A stretch of DNA of 50,270 nucleotides from assembly GCA_016845145.1 (NCBI GenBank), contig JAERTE010000066.1:1-50270 (forward strand). Direction: 5' to 3'. The translations under genes and the position numbers were made by a program. The DNA is from Rhodospirillaceae bacterium (lineage in GTDB: Bacteria > Pseudomonadota > Alphaproteobacteria > Rhodospirillales > Casp-alpha2). Shown piece after piece: positions 18,156 through 26,323 of the stretch; position 1 is the first letter of the stretch, and each line of letters starts with the position of its first letter. The notes under the pieces are model-generated. The model was not told the origin of the DNA, searched no databases, and saw only the letters and a program-made list of their open reading frames with translations.

Positions 18156-18563
18156 ATGATTGGCATGGTACTCGTTACCCACGGTCGACTGGCGGATGAA
18201 TTAATCGCGGCGCTGGAACACGTGGTCGGTCCACAGGAAAACGTCGCATCGGTTTGTATCGGCCCGGATGACGACATGGAACAGCGACGACGTGAAATCC
18301 TGGAGCAATCGCGCGATATGGACAGCGGTGACGGCGTCGTGCTGCTGACCGACATGTTCGGCGGCACGCCGTCCAATTTGGCGATTTCCGTCATGGACAA
18401 CGCCAACATCGAAGTCATTGCCGGTGTCAACCTGCCGATGCTGATCAAATTGGCATCAGTCCGCGCTTCGCAGCCGTTGGCAGAGGCGGTCGGCAGCGCC
18501 CAGGAAGCAGGCCGCAAATATATCAACATCGCTTCGCAATTGCTGGCTCAAGAAAAACCGTGA
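18156..18563 (+). CDS. PTS EIIA component, mannose family
   Basis: 135 residues of the EIIA-Man fold. MVLVTHGRLADELI puts the phosphorylated histidine at residue 9, and LLTDMFGGTPSNLAI is the conserved second motif. There is no EIIB, EIIC or EIID, so it is not a sugar transporter but the output of a regulatory phosphorelay. GGGGAGAG precedes the start, and its stop overlaps the GTG of the HPr gene. Confidence 0.92.
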   Translation: MIGMVLVTHGRLADELIAALEHVVGPQENVASVCIGPDDDMEQRRREILEQSRDMDSGDGVVLLTDMFGGTPSNLAISVMDNANIEVIAGVNLPMLIKLASVRASQPLAEAVGSAQEAGRKYINIASQLLAQEKP

Positions 18564-18832
18564 ACGCCATCAGCCGTACCGCCCGGATTGCCAACCAACG
18601 CGGATTGCATGCGCGAGCGGCGGCAAAACTCGCCGCCCTGGCCGGTGAATTCGATGCCGACATCACCGTATCCAAAGGCGGTCAAACCGTATCCGCTCGT
18701 TCGATCATGGGATTGATGATGCTCGCGGCGTGTATTGATTCGGATGTAAAATTGAACGCCACTGGACCAGACGCAGATGCGGCGCTCGATGCCATCGCCG
18801 ATCTGATCGCCGATCGCTTCCAGGAGGACTGA
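18560..18832 (+). CDS. HPr-family phosphocarrier protein
   Basis: 90 residues. NQRGLHARAAAKLAAL has the active-site histidine H17, which takes phosphate from EI and gives it to EIIA. RSIMGLMML has the regulatory serine S48 that HprK would modify. It starts with GTG overlapping the EIIA stop, and ends 3 nt before the EI gene, so EIIA, HPr and EI are made together. Confidence 0.95.
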   Translation: MNAISRTARIANQRGLHARAAAKLAALAGEFDADITVSKGGQTVSARSIMGLMMLAACIDSDVKLNATGPDADAALDAIADLIADRFQED

Positions 18833-18835
18833 CTC

Positions 18836-20590
18836 ATGGGCGCGCCGATGAATTTGTATCGCGGATTGGGCGTTTCCGGCGGTATCGCTATCGGCGTTGC
18901 GCACGTCCGTGAGGCCGGCAGCATGGAGATTCCCGAATACGGAATTGCCAAAACCAAGGTAAAAGCAGAACGCGAACGCTTGGCAGTCGCCGTCAAGCTG
19001 GCGAAACGCCAAGTGAGACGCCTGCAGAATCGTGCGAAAACCATGCCGGGCGCGGCGGCTGAGGAATTGGGCTTTTTGCTCGATGCCTATCAACAAATGC
19101 TGAGTGATTCGCGGTTGATTCGCGGCGCGGATGCGCGCATCGAAAGCTTGCGTATCAACGCCGAAGCTGCCGTGCAGCATGAAATCGCCGAAATCGCCGC
19201 TACTTTCCAGGCCATGGATGACGCCTATATCGCCGCCAGGCTGGACGATATTCGTGAGGTCGGCAACCGTATCATTCGGAACCTGACCCGCAAGGTGCTC
19301 AGGCCATTCTCCAGCGCCCCCAAGGGCAGCATCATCATCGCCGATCTTCTGAGCCCCGCCGATATGGCGCAGATCGACCCTGGCCGTATTGCCGGCGCGG
19401 CAACCGTGCTGGGCGGCGCGGAAGGTCACGCCGCGATCATGGCCCGCGCGCTCGGGCTGCCTGCCGTGTTGGGCGTCGAAGACCTGTTGTCGAATGTCAG
19501 CGTTGGCGACGAGATCATCGTCGACGGCACCACCGGCGAGGTTATCGTCAACCCCGCCAAGGGCGTGTTGGAGCGCTATCGACGACGGCGAGACGCGCTT
19601 ACGCGGAAAAACCGTCAGCTCGACCGCTTGCGCAAACAACCCGCCACCAGCCGTGACGGCACAAGGTTCACGTTGTTGGCCAATGTGGAACTGCCGATGG
19701 AAATGCCCATGGTTGCGCAAGCGGGTGCTGAGGGAATTGGACTGCTGCGCAGTGAGTTCATGTTCATGAACCGTGAAACACCGCCGGATGAAGAAGAACA
19801 ATACCAAACGCTGAGCAGGCTGGTCGAAGACATGCAGGGCGGTACAGTGACGTTCCGCAGCCTCGATATCGGCGCAGACAAACCCGTTCACGCGGCCATG
19901 GGTGAGATGGACGATAGTGCCGCCTCGGCACTGGGGCTGAGAGGCATTCGGTTAGCGTTGCTGCATGGCAAGCTGCTGGAAAACCAGTTCTGCGCGGCAT
20001 TGCGTGCAGCCAACCATGGGCCGATGCGTATCTTGTTGCCGATGGTCAGCACCGCATCAGAGGTCGTGCAAGCCCGAGAGGTATTGAAAAAAGCGGCCAA
20101 AAAACTGAAACGTCGAAAAATTGCGGTTCCCGATCCATTGCCGCCGTTGGGGGTAATGATTGAAGTTCCCGGTGCGGCGCTGGCTGCCGACGCATTGGCG
20201 CAAGTGAGCGATTTTTTTGCCATCGGCTCCAACGATTTGACCATGTACACGCTGGCCGCCGACCGCGCCAACGAACACGTCGCGCACCTCTTCAATCCGC
20301 TTCATCCTGCCGTGCTCCGATTGATCCAATTCTCCACAAGCGCGGCATTGCGCGCCCGCATCCCGATCAGCATCTGCGGTGAGATTGCAGGCGACCCCAG
20401 GTTCACGGCCTTACTGGCGGGGCTTGGTTTGCAAGAGCTCTCCATGACCCCGTCCAGCATTCCGCACGTCAAACAGCGAATCCGCAAAATGGACGCCGTT
20501 TCAGCATCTGCGCGAGCTCAGCTGATCATGGATCAAACTGACTCGGGCCGGATTGCCACGCTACTCGATGACTTCAATAACCTGGCTTGA
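18836..20590 (+). CDS. ptsI: Phosphoenolpyruvate-protein phosphotransferase (enzyme I)
   Basis: 584 residues, the normal EI length, without the N-terminal GAF domain of PtsP. It moves phosphate from PEP to HPr. The phosphorylated histidine is H198 in GGAEGHAAIMARALGLPAVLG-type sequence, where the family usually has TSH instead of EGH. The PEP barrel has GIGLLRSEFMFMNR, a conserved SNDLTMYTLAADR and the catalytic cysteine in ICGEIAGDP. Its last 30 nt overlap the 3' end of the next gene on the other strand. Confidence 0.93.
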   Translation: MGAPMNLYRGLGVSGGIAIGVAHVREAGSMEIPEYGIAKTKVKAERERLAVAVKLAKRQVRRLQNRAKTMPGAAAEELGFLLDAYQQMLSDSRLIRGADARIESLRINAEAAVQHEIAEIAATFQAMDDAYIAARLDDIREVGNRIIRNLTRKVLRPFSSAPKGSIIIADLLSPADMAQIDPGRIAGAATVLGGAEGHAAIMARALGLPAVLGVEDLLSNVSVGDEIIVDGTTGEVIVNPAKGVLERYRRRRDALTRKNRQLDRLRKQPATSRDGTRFTLLANVELPMEMPMVAQAGAEGIGLLRSEFMFMNRETPPDEEEQYQTLSRLVEDMQGGTVTFRSLDIGADKPVHAAMGEMDDSAASALGLRGIRLALLHGKLLENQFCAALRAANHGPMRILLPMVSTASEVVQAREVLKKAAKKLKRRKIAVPDPLPPLGVMIEVPGAALAADALAQVSDFFAIGSNDLTMYTLAADRANEHVAHLFNPLHPAVLRLIQFSTSAALRARIPISICGEIAGDPRFTALLAGLGLQELSMTPSSIPHVKQRIRKMDAVSASARAQLIMDQTDSGRIATLLDDFNNLA

Positions 20591-22372
20591 TTCAATTCCG
20601 CCTGGCCTCGCCGCGAGTTCGGCAACCGGCGTCTCGCTGAGTTCCACGATAGGTATACCGTCGGGAGAGTACCAGTCGATCATGTCCTGGGCGCGCTCCA
20701 GGTTTTTCTCGGTGACCGCGGCAAGCCGGAAGAGCTTGCGCGCCTGGTAAACATCAAGCGCTTTTTCGAATGCCGCGACGGCACTGTCCAGGCGTTCGGG
20801 GTTGCGTGCTTTTTTGCCAAGCAAAAACAGTGCGGAGCCCAAATTGTTCTGGGCCGCAGCCCAGGCCAGGGGCGTTTTGCGCCTATCGCGAACTTCAAGC
20901 ACGGCGCGGCAGGCATTCACCGCCGTGGCCAGGGCTTCGAGGCTTTTTACATGTTCGCCGAACACCTGAGCCGCCTGTCCGAAAGCAGCCATGACTTCGG
21001 CCCAACGACCAGGGGTGTGCTTGCGCGAGTACGCTTTCAACGCGTTTCGATGATGCCTGAGCGCACGACGCAATACATCGGTATCACCACTTTCAAAGCC
21101 GAGCTTGAAATGAATGGCACCCAGCTTGTAGTGCAGCGCCGCCCAATCCAGCGGATAGGTGTCGCGCGACAGCGTATCCAGGGCCGCCAACGCGGTGGCC
21201 GCCGCTTCATCATAGTGTGCGTCTCCGCCGCCCTCTTCCGCCCGCATGAACGCAATCGCACTCAAGTGCTTGTGGGCAATCGCCCAATCGATGGCCGCTT
21301 CATCCCCCGACAACAATCCGAGCACGGCGTGATAAATCTCATATGCCCGGTCCAACCGTGCCATGTCCCGTGTCTGGGTCCAAAGCGCGGCGTGCACATT
21401 GCCGTGGCAAAGCAGCATACCGGCGCGCTCTCGTGCGCCCAATGCCGATGGTGACGCCGCCATGGCTTTGTCGACCGCTTCCGCGGCTACAGGCAATACG
21501 GCCGTGCGCATTTCCGCTTGTTCGCCCTTTTTCGGACGCGTCGCGCTCAGTGCGACGGCATGCAGCAACTCCGAGACAGAGGGGTCGAAATTCAATGGAA
21601 GCGGCAAATCAGTGGCAAGAGAGAACGCGCCCGGCAACCGCTCGTCCCAATCGCCACGGGCGACGAAGTGAAGATGCACCGCCATACCGCCCACCGGCAC
21701 ATGCCCCCAGATTAACAAGTCTCCGTCGGTTTGGCGCAGCAATCGGCGTCCGCCCCGGCTGATACGCAAAAGCTCGCGTGCCAATCCCTTGTTCACGTCG
21801 ATTTCCAGGGTGGTGTCGACCAGCTTCACGCGGATATCTCGATATCGCTCTAGGGCGGCCGCGATATGGCGTGCCTGAACATTGCCCTCATCACCGCCAA
21901 GCTTCGCGACCCGCACCTCAATGCGGCCTTCGGGCGGATGTACGGAATGCATCATGCGTTCGATCAGGCCCGGTGCCGCTGCGGGGGGAGAATGATCTTC
22001 AGAGGCTCCATTCTGTTGTCGGCGTCCGCCGAAACGCTCCAGCAAGCGACTTATCAAACCCTTGCCATTGCGCCCGCCCATCGCGGCACTACCGGCGGTC
22101 TCTCGAACAATGGCCCTGACCACGACCGCACCGACGGCTCGCGCCGTTTGGTCGCGGACACCGCCGCCGATAAGGCCTTGCTCGCCAAACATTTCACCCG
22201 TCCGCGCAACGCCGACACGCGTGTCGCCCTCCGGTCCATCAACCAACAATTCGACGGCACCCGATAGCACCTCGAACGCGCGATCACTGACATCTCCCTC
22301 ACGGTAGATGACTTGGCCGTTGGTATAATTTTGCTTCCGTTTGGCCACGGTGATTTTCCGAACCCTGTCCAC
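20561..22372 (-). CDS. Cyclic-nucleotide-binding domain plus TPR protein
   Basis: 603 residues. The N-terminus (about 15-95) is a cNMP-binding fold: GQVIYREGDVSDRAFEVLSGAVELLV and GEMFGEQGLIGG. The middle (about 125-290) is unrecognised. From about 330 there are helical repeats of TPR type (LDRAYEIYHAVLGLL, WAIAHKHLSAIAFMRAEEGGG, LAWAAAQNNLGSALFLLG, AVAAFEKALDVYQ). Start is GTG at 22372; GTG at 22348 is an alternative. The combination suggests a nucleotide- or stress-linked scaffold; no function is known. It is convergent with ptsI. Confidence 0.7.
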   Translation of the reverse strand: MDRVRKITVAKRKQNYTNGQVIYREGDVSDRAFEVLSGAVELLVDGPEGDTRVGVARTGEMFGEQGLIGGGVRDQTARAVGAVVVRAIVRETAGSAAMGGRNGKGLISRLLERFGGRRQQNGASEDHSPPAAAPGLIERMMHSVHPPEGRIEVRVAKLGGDEGNVQARHIAAALERYRDIRVKLVDTTLEIDVNKGLARELLRISRGGRRLLRQTDGDLLIWGHVPVGGMAVHLHFVARGDWDERLPGAFSLATDLPLPLNFDPSVSELLHAVALSATRPKKGEQAEMRTAVLPVAAEAVDKAMAASPSALGARERAGMLLCHGNVHAALWTQTRDMARLDRAYEIYHAVLGLLSGDEAAIDWAIAHKHLSAIAFMRAEEGGGDAHYDEAAATALAALDTLSRDTYPLDWAALHYKLGAIHFKLGFESGDTDVLRRALRHHRNALKAYSRKHTPGRWAEVMAAFGQAAQVFGEHVKSLEALATAVNACRAVLEVRDRRKTPLAWAAAQNNLGSALFLLGKKARNPERLDSAVAAFEKALDVYQARKLFRLAAVTEKNLERAQDMIDWYSPDGIPIVELSETPVAELAARPGGIESSQVIEVIE

Positions 22373-22383
22373 TCAAAACGGGC

Positions 22384-22406
22384 GGAAAACCCGAAAGGGG
22401 TTCTCC
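22384..22406 (-). terminator. Possible terminator after the TPR-glycosyltransferase gene
   Basis: On the minus strand GGAGAACCC, a CTTTC loop and GGGTTTTCC pair over nine positions with one mismatch, followed by GCCCGTTTT. It lies about 45 nt past the stop at 22452 and ahead of the next minus-strand gene. Confidence 0.4.
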
Positions 22407-22451
22407 GGCCTATGCCGATTTCAGCACGAATAGACAAATATTCGGTTAACG

Positions 22452-24059
22452 TCAGATCACCACCGGCGATACCGGTTTCAGCCCGAGTTCTTCACGCAGG
22501 GCTTTGCGGATGCCCGAGAAAACACCATTCCAGCCACCGGGCTCAGCCTGCCTGAACAACCGATGCTTGGGATACCAGGGTGTGGTATCGGCGTCGAGTT
22601 GCCAACGCCAATCGGGCGCGAAGGGTACGGCAACCCAAGTGGGTTTACCAAGCGCGCCGGCCAAGTGACCAACAGCCGTATCAACCGTAATCACCAGATC
22701 CAACTGCTCCAGCACCGCCGCAGTATCCGCGAAATCGCGAAGCCGGGGGGCCAAGTTCATGATCAACCCTTCACAGCCGAAGGTTTTGATATCGGCTTCA
22801 CGTGGGCCTTTCTGGAGGCTGTAAACGGTGATCCCTGGAATACCCAACAATTCGACGAACTGCGTAAAATCGCAAGACCGGTTGGCATCGTTCTTGTGCG
22901 TCGGTCGGCCCGCCCACGCGATGCCGACTCGGAATTGTTTATCAAGCGACGGCGGAAGTTTCAGGGTCTCCATTTCCGGCGCCTTCAGATAGGCACCATC
23001 GGAGGGAATGGTTTCCAGCGTGGTGCCGAATATGCGCGCCAATGACATCATCGGCACATAGGCGTCGAACTTGGGCAACGACGCACCGCGGTCGATAACC
23101 TTGTCGACGCCTTGAATGCCGGAAAACAGCCGGGCCAGTTCCGGTTGAACCTCAAGCACGATGGTCGCACCACCAGTACGCTCCTTGAGCATGGGCAGGT
23201 AGCGGGCGAACTGCAGCATGTCGCCGAAACCTTGCTCTTGATGTACCAGGAGCGTCTTGCCCTTCAGAGCTTCACCCACCCACTCGGGCTGCGAGTAACC
23301 TCGCGGCGGACTGCGATCCAACCGCCAACGCCATTCGTATTCCGTGAACCCAGGTCCGTAGTCGCCCTTGGTCAGCAGCGTCAACGCCCGGTCCCAATGA
23401 CAATCCACATGATCGGCCCGAAGCGATATGGTTTTGCCGAAGCAAGCCAAAGCCTGGTCAACCTGACCCAAGTCGCGCAACGTCAGGCCTAAGTTGTAAT
23501 AGGCTTCCGGGTTTGCGGGTGCCAGTTTGATGGCTTGCTGGTGTGCGGCAACCGAAGTTTGCAATCGACCCATTTCACGCAGCGCGTTGCCCATGTTGGA
23601 ATAAACAGACGCACTACCGGGGCGCAGCACCAACGAGCGGCGATAACACGCAACCGAAGCCTCAAGCTTGCCTTGCGAACGGAGCGCAACACCTAAGTTG
23701 TTGTAAACATCCGGGATTGTGGCATTGAGGAAAAGCGAGCGGTTATAGCCGTCGATAGCGGCATCAAGATCACCACCTTGGTGCGCTCCGGCGGCTTCCG
23801 AAAAAATGCGGGCCGCTTCACGCTCACGCAAGGCACGGCGTTCTTCTTGTGATAACGCGCGCCATGCCGCCACCTGTTCGGGTGTCGGCCCAACGGGCAT
23901 ATCTTCAGGCTCTGAAGTGGGTGCGGGTTGTTCCGCCTTCTTAGCCGGTTTTAGGACAGCACTGGCCTGACGCCGCGATTTCGTCGCGGCCTTGGCCTTT
24001 GGTTTCGCTTTTGCTTTTGCTTTTGCTGTCGCCGATTTACTGGCGCGTTTTGCTGCCAT
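22452..24059 (-). CDS. TPR protein with C-terminal glycosyltransferase-like domain and lysine/alanine-rich head
   Basis: 535 residues. The first 45 are almost only alanine, lysine and arginine, in AK repeats like those of histone H1-like proteins. At least four TPR units follow (about 85-230, e.g. DVYNNLGVALRSQGKLEASVACYRRSL). The C-terminal half (about 250-530) resembles GT41/GT9-type domains: GKTLLVHQEQGFGDMLQFARYLPML and LDLVITVDTAVGHLAGALGKPTWVAVP. It may transfer a sugar to an unknown protein or surface substrate. The role of the basic head is not known. It may have grown by slippage of the hexanucleotide repeat at 24005-24030. Confidence 0.78.
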   Translation of the reverse strand: MAAKRASKSATAKAKAKAKPKAKAATKSRRQASAVLKPAKKAEQPAPTSEPEDMPVGPTPEQVAAWRALSQEERRALREREAARIFSEAAGAHQGGDLDAAIDGYNRSLFLNATIPDVYNNLGVALRSQGKLEASVACYRRSLVLRPGSASVYSNMGNALREMGRLQTSVAAHQQAIKLAPANPEAYYNLGLTLRDLGQVDQALACFGKTISLRADHVDCHWDRALTLLTKGDYGPGFTEYEWRWRLDRSPPRGYSQPEWVGEALKGKTLLVHQEQGFGDMLQFARYLPMLKERTGGATIVLEVQPELARLFSGIQGVDKVIDRGASLPKFDAYVPMMSLARIFGTTLETIPSDGAYLKAPEMETLKLPPSLDKQFRVGIAWAGRPTHKNDANRSCDFTQFVELLGIPGITVYSLQKGPREADIKTFGCEGLIMNLAPRLRDFADTAAVLEQLDLVITVDTAVGHLAGALGKPTWVAVPFAPDWRWQLDADTTPWYPKHRLFRQAEPGGWNGVFSGIRKALREELGLKPVSPVVI

Positions 24060-24231
24060 GATAACCTACATCCACTCGCTTAAATCGAACCAGACGCCCC
24101 CAGCGTCCCGCTACAATTCTAGCATGGCCTCTTGCACAACGCAGTGTGAATCCTTGTGCACGCGACGGCAAGGGGAATTGTTCAATAAGCGCAAGGGCTT
24201 GGTCTTAACAGGTGCGAATGGTCTGCTGAAG

Positions 24232-24570
24232 CTAGATGATATCAAGCACGTTTTCCGGCGGGCGGCCAATGCAAGCCTTGTCGCCGTTCACGACAATCGG
24301 CCGTTCCAACGCGCGAGGGTGGGCAACGATGGCATCGACCAACGCATCGCCGTCTAACGATTTATCGATGCCTTCATCTTTGGCTTCCTTGGCTCGCAGC
24401 ACTTCTCTCGGACCCTTACCGAGCATTTGCAGTATCGTCTTCAGTTCCGCGGCGCTCGGCGGTGTGTTCAGATATTCAATGATGGTTGGCTCGACACTGT
24501 TCTCTTGCAACAACGCCAGAGTTTGCCGGGATTTCGAACATTTCGGATTGTGATAGATGGTGACGCTCAT
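24232..24570 (-). CDS. arsC: ArsC/Spx-family arsenate reductase-like protein
   Basis: 112 residues. MSVTIYHNPKCSKSRQTLALL gives the catalytic cysteine C11, and LERPIVVNGDKACIGRPPENVL holds the conserved arginines of glutaredoxin-dependent arsenate reductases (R773-type). The family reduces arsenate to arsenite with glutathione and glutaredoxin. No arsenite exporter or ArsR is next to it, so a thiol-reductase role other than arsenic detoxification remains possible. GGAG lies before the ATG. Confidence 0.85.
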   Translation of the reverse strand: MSVTIYHNPKCSKSRQTLALLQENSVEPTIIEYLNTPPSAAELKTILQMLGKGPREVLRAKEAKDEGIDKSLDGDALVDAIVAHPRALERPIVVNGDKACIGRPPENVLDII

Positions 24571-24602
24571 GAGGTCGGCTCCATGGTTATGCTGTAGCGA
24601 AT

Positions 24603-25256
24603 TTAGAACTCATCCGGAAAATAGCCAAGCCCGCTGCTACCGCCGCCGTCATTTTTCATGGCGTCTAGATCTTCGGGCGTTTCGGCATCGATCACCCGGC
24701 AAACCACGCCATAGCTGAACCCCGCACGCGCCAATGCCGCCATATCCTTTTCGCGGCGCTCAATCCTGTCACCGCGGGTGGAAAACGGCCCCAATCGTCG
24801 ACGCTTGGCCAAGGCAATGGCCGCGGCGAAGTCCACATCGCCGTCATCCTCTTCCACCAACGCCAATACCTCGTCGATGATTTCTGGCGGCACACCTTTT
24901 TCACGCAGTCGCATGCGAATTCCGCGAAGCGGTGTCCCGCGCGCCAAGAGCGAACGCACGCGGCCCTCGGCAAACAATCTGTCATTGACGAACCCCATGG
25001 TCTGCATTTTCGCCACCACTGCGTCGACCCATTCAGCGCCCTCATCCGGGTCCGTGTCGTGATGATGGGCAGAGCGGTAGACGCGGCGCATCAGCACCCG
25101 GCGCAGATTTTCCGAAGAGGTCGAAAAACGCTGCAAGTAATACAACGCCGCGTTTTCCAGTTTCTTCGGATTCACCTTCGCTGGTTTGCGCTTCTTGCGG
25201 CGCGGGTTCGCGTCGGCATCCAAGCCGTCTTCCTCAATGGTTTCGTCTTCGATCAT
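24603..25256 (-). CDS. recX: RecX-family regulatory protein
   Basis: 217 residues, mostly helical. NAALYYLQRFSTSSENLRRVLMRRV is the RecX opening, and FVNDRLFAEGRVRSLLARGTPLRGIRMRLREKGVPPEII the central repeat. RecX binds RecA filaments and limits their activity. recA is not in this window, which is common in alphaproteobacteria. The first 28 residues are acidic then basic and not part of the domain. It is divergent from the ABC permease gene. Confidence 0.85.
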   Translation of the reverse strand: MIEDETIEEDGLDADANPRRKKRKPAKVNPKKLENAALYYLQRFSTSSENLRRVLMRRVYRSAHHHDTDPDEGAEWVDAVVAKMQTMGFVNDRLFAEGRVRSLLARGTPLRGIRMRLREKGVPPEIIDEVLALVEEDDGDVDFAAAIALAKRRRLGPFSTRGDRIERREKDMAALARAGFSYGVVCRVIDAETPEDLDAMKNDGGGSSGLGYFPDEF

Positions 25257-25337
25257 GCGCCGATTCTGGCACGCACCCTCTGGTCAGCCAAGAGGCGTGC
25301 CTCTATATAGAAGCCCTGAACCAATAAGGATCCGTAG

Positions 25338-26117
25338 ATGCACGACCCCGCCGCCGCGAACTGGATCGGCCTTAGGACCTTGTACATGCGCGAGGTGCGC
25401 CGCTTTACCAAGGTCTACACCCAGACCTTGATGGCGCCAGTCGTCACCACACTGTTGTTTTTGGCCGTGTTCACGTTGGCACTTGGCGGTGCCGCGCGTT
25501 CGGTGGCGGGGATTCCGTTCGTGGAGTTTTTGGCGCCTGGGTTGATCGTCATGGCGATTGCGCAAAATGCCTTTGCCAACACGTCCTCATCACTGATGAG
25601 TGCCAAGGTCCAGGGCAGTATCGTCGATACCTTGATGCCACCCTTGACCGCCTTCGAAATTAATTTCGGGTTGGCCATGGGCGGGATGACACGGGGTATT
25701 GTCGTCGGCATCGTCGTTGCGATCGCCATGAGCATAGCTGTTAACGTAGGCGTCCACAGTCTCGGTCATATCGTGTTCCACGGTGTGATGGCTGCGTTGA
25801 TGTTGGCGCAATTGGGAATCCTCGGCGCCATGTGGGCTCAAAAATTTGACCAGATTGCTGCCGTGACTCATTTCGTTATCACGCCGCTGTCATTTCTATC
25901 TGGAACATTTTATTCGATCCAGCGCCTACCCGAAGCGGCACAAACGGCGGCACACCTCAATCCGTTCTTCTACATGATCGACGGGTTCCGTTACGGCTTT
26001 ATCGGTCACGCCGACGGCAATATCTCCATCGGCATTGCTGTCATGATCGGCATAAATGTCGTGCTATGGACGGTTTGCACACGCTTGTTTCACATTGGAT
26101 ACAAACTCAAACCATAG
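25338..26117 (+). CDS. ABC-2 type transporter permease
   Basis: 259 residues with six membrane segments. REVRRFTKVYTQTLMAPVVTTLLFLAVF opens the ABC-2 domain, and PLSFLSGTFYSIQRLPEAAQTAAHLNPFFYMIDGFR is the signature near the end, as in YadH/NodJ-type permeases. It would form a dimeric inner-membrane exporter with a separate ATPase. No ATPase gene is next to it in the window, so the partner is encoded elsewhere. Confidence 0.9.
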   Translation: MHDPAAANWIGLRTLYMREVRRFTKVYTQTLMAPVVTTLLFLAVFTLALGGAARSVAGIPFVEFLAPGLIVMAIAQNAFANTSSSLMSAKVQGSIVDTLMPPLTAFEINFGLAMGGMTRGIVVGIVVAIAMSIAVNVGVHSLGHIVFHGVMAALMLAQLGILGAMWAQKFDQIAAVTHFVITPLSFLSGTFYSIQRLPEAAQTAAHLNPFFYMIDGFRYGFIGHADGNISIGIAVMIGINVVLWTVCTRLFHIGYKLKP

Positions 26118-26196
26118 CGCTAAAAAATTGATTCTCTTGACTTCTTTCGCGAACAAGCGCATGTAGCGGCCATAGATTGTCTCGCGATTGCGCGAA

Positions 26197-26215
26197 GCGC
26201 CGCCAAATGCGGCGC
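26197..26215 (+). promoter_or_regulatory. Strong hairpin in the leader of the RNA helicase gene
   Basis: GCGCCGC (26197-26203) pairs perfectly with GCGGCGC (26209-26215) around a CAAAT loop. A second hairpin, GCATGC with GCATGC (26284-26289 and 26295-26300), lies closer to the start. With about 200 nt between the permease stop and the helicase start, this looks like a structured 5' leader. There is no T run, so it is not a terminator. Confidence 0.45.
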
Positions 26216-26323
26216 CATTTCCCGGGTACAATAATCAAAAAAACCTACCAGTCCGGCCGCGCCCGGAACCGGGTAAGACGCCGGCATGCAAAACGCATGC
26301 GGCGCACAAAGAAAGACTTACAA

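Noticed and set aside
18548..19891. 447-codon minus-strand open frame opposite HPr and enzyme I
   Set aside because: Both strands cannot be explained by one function; the plus strand encodes recognised PTS proteins and the minus frame has no family signature.
26177..26323. Longer N-terminus for the RNA helicase
   Set aside because: The extra 49 codons are arginine-rich, coincide with leader hairpins and do not resemble RhlE starts.
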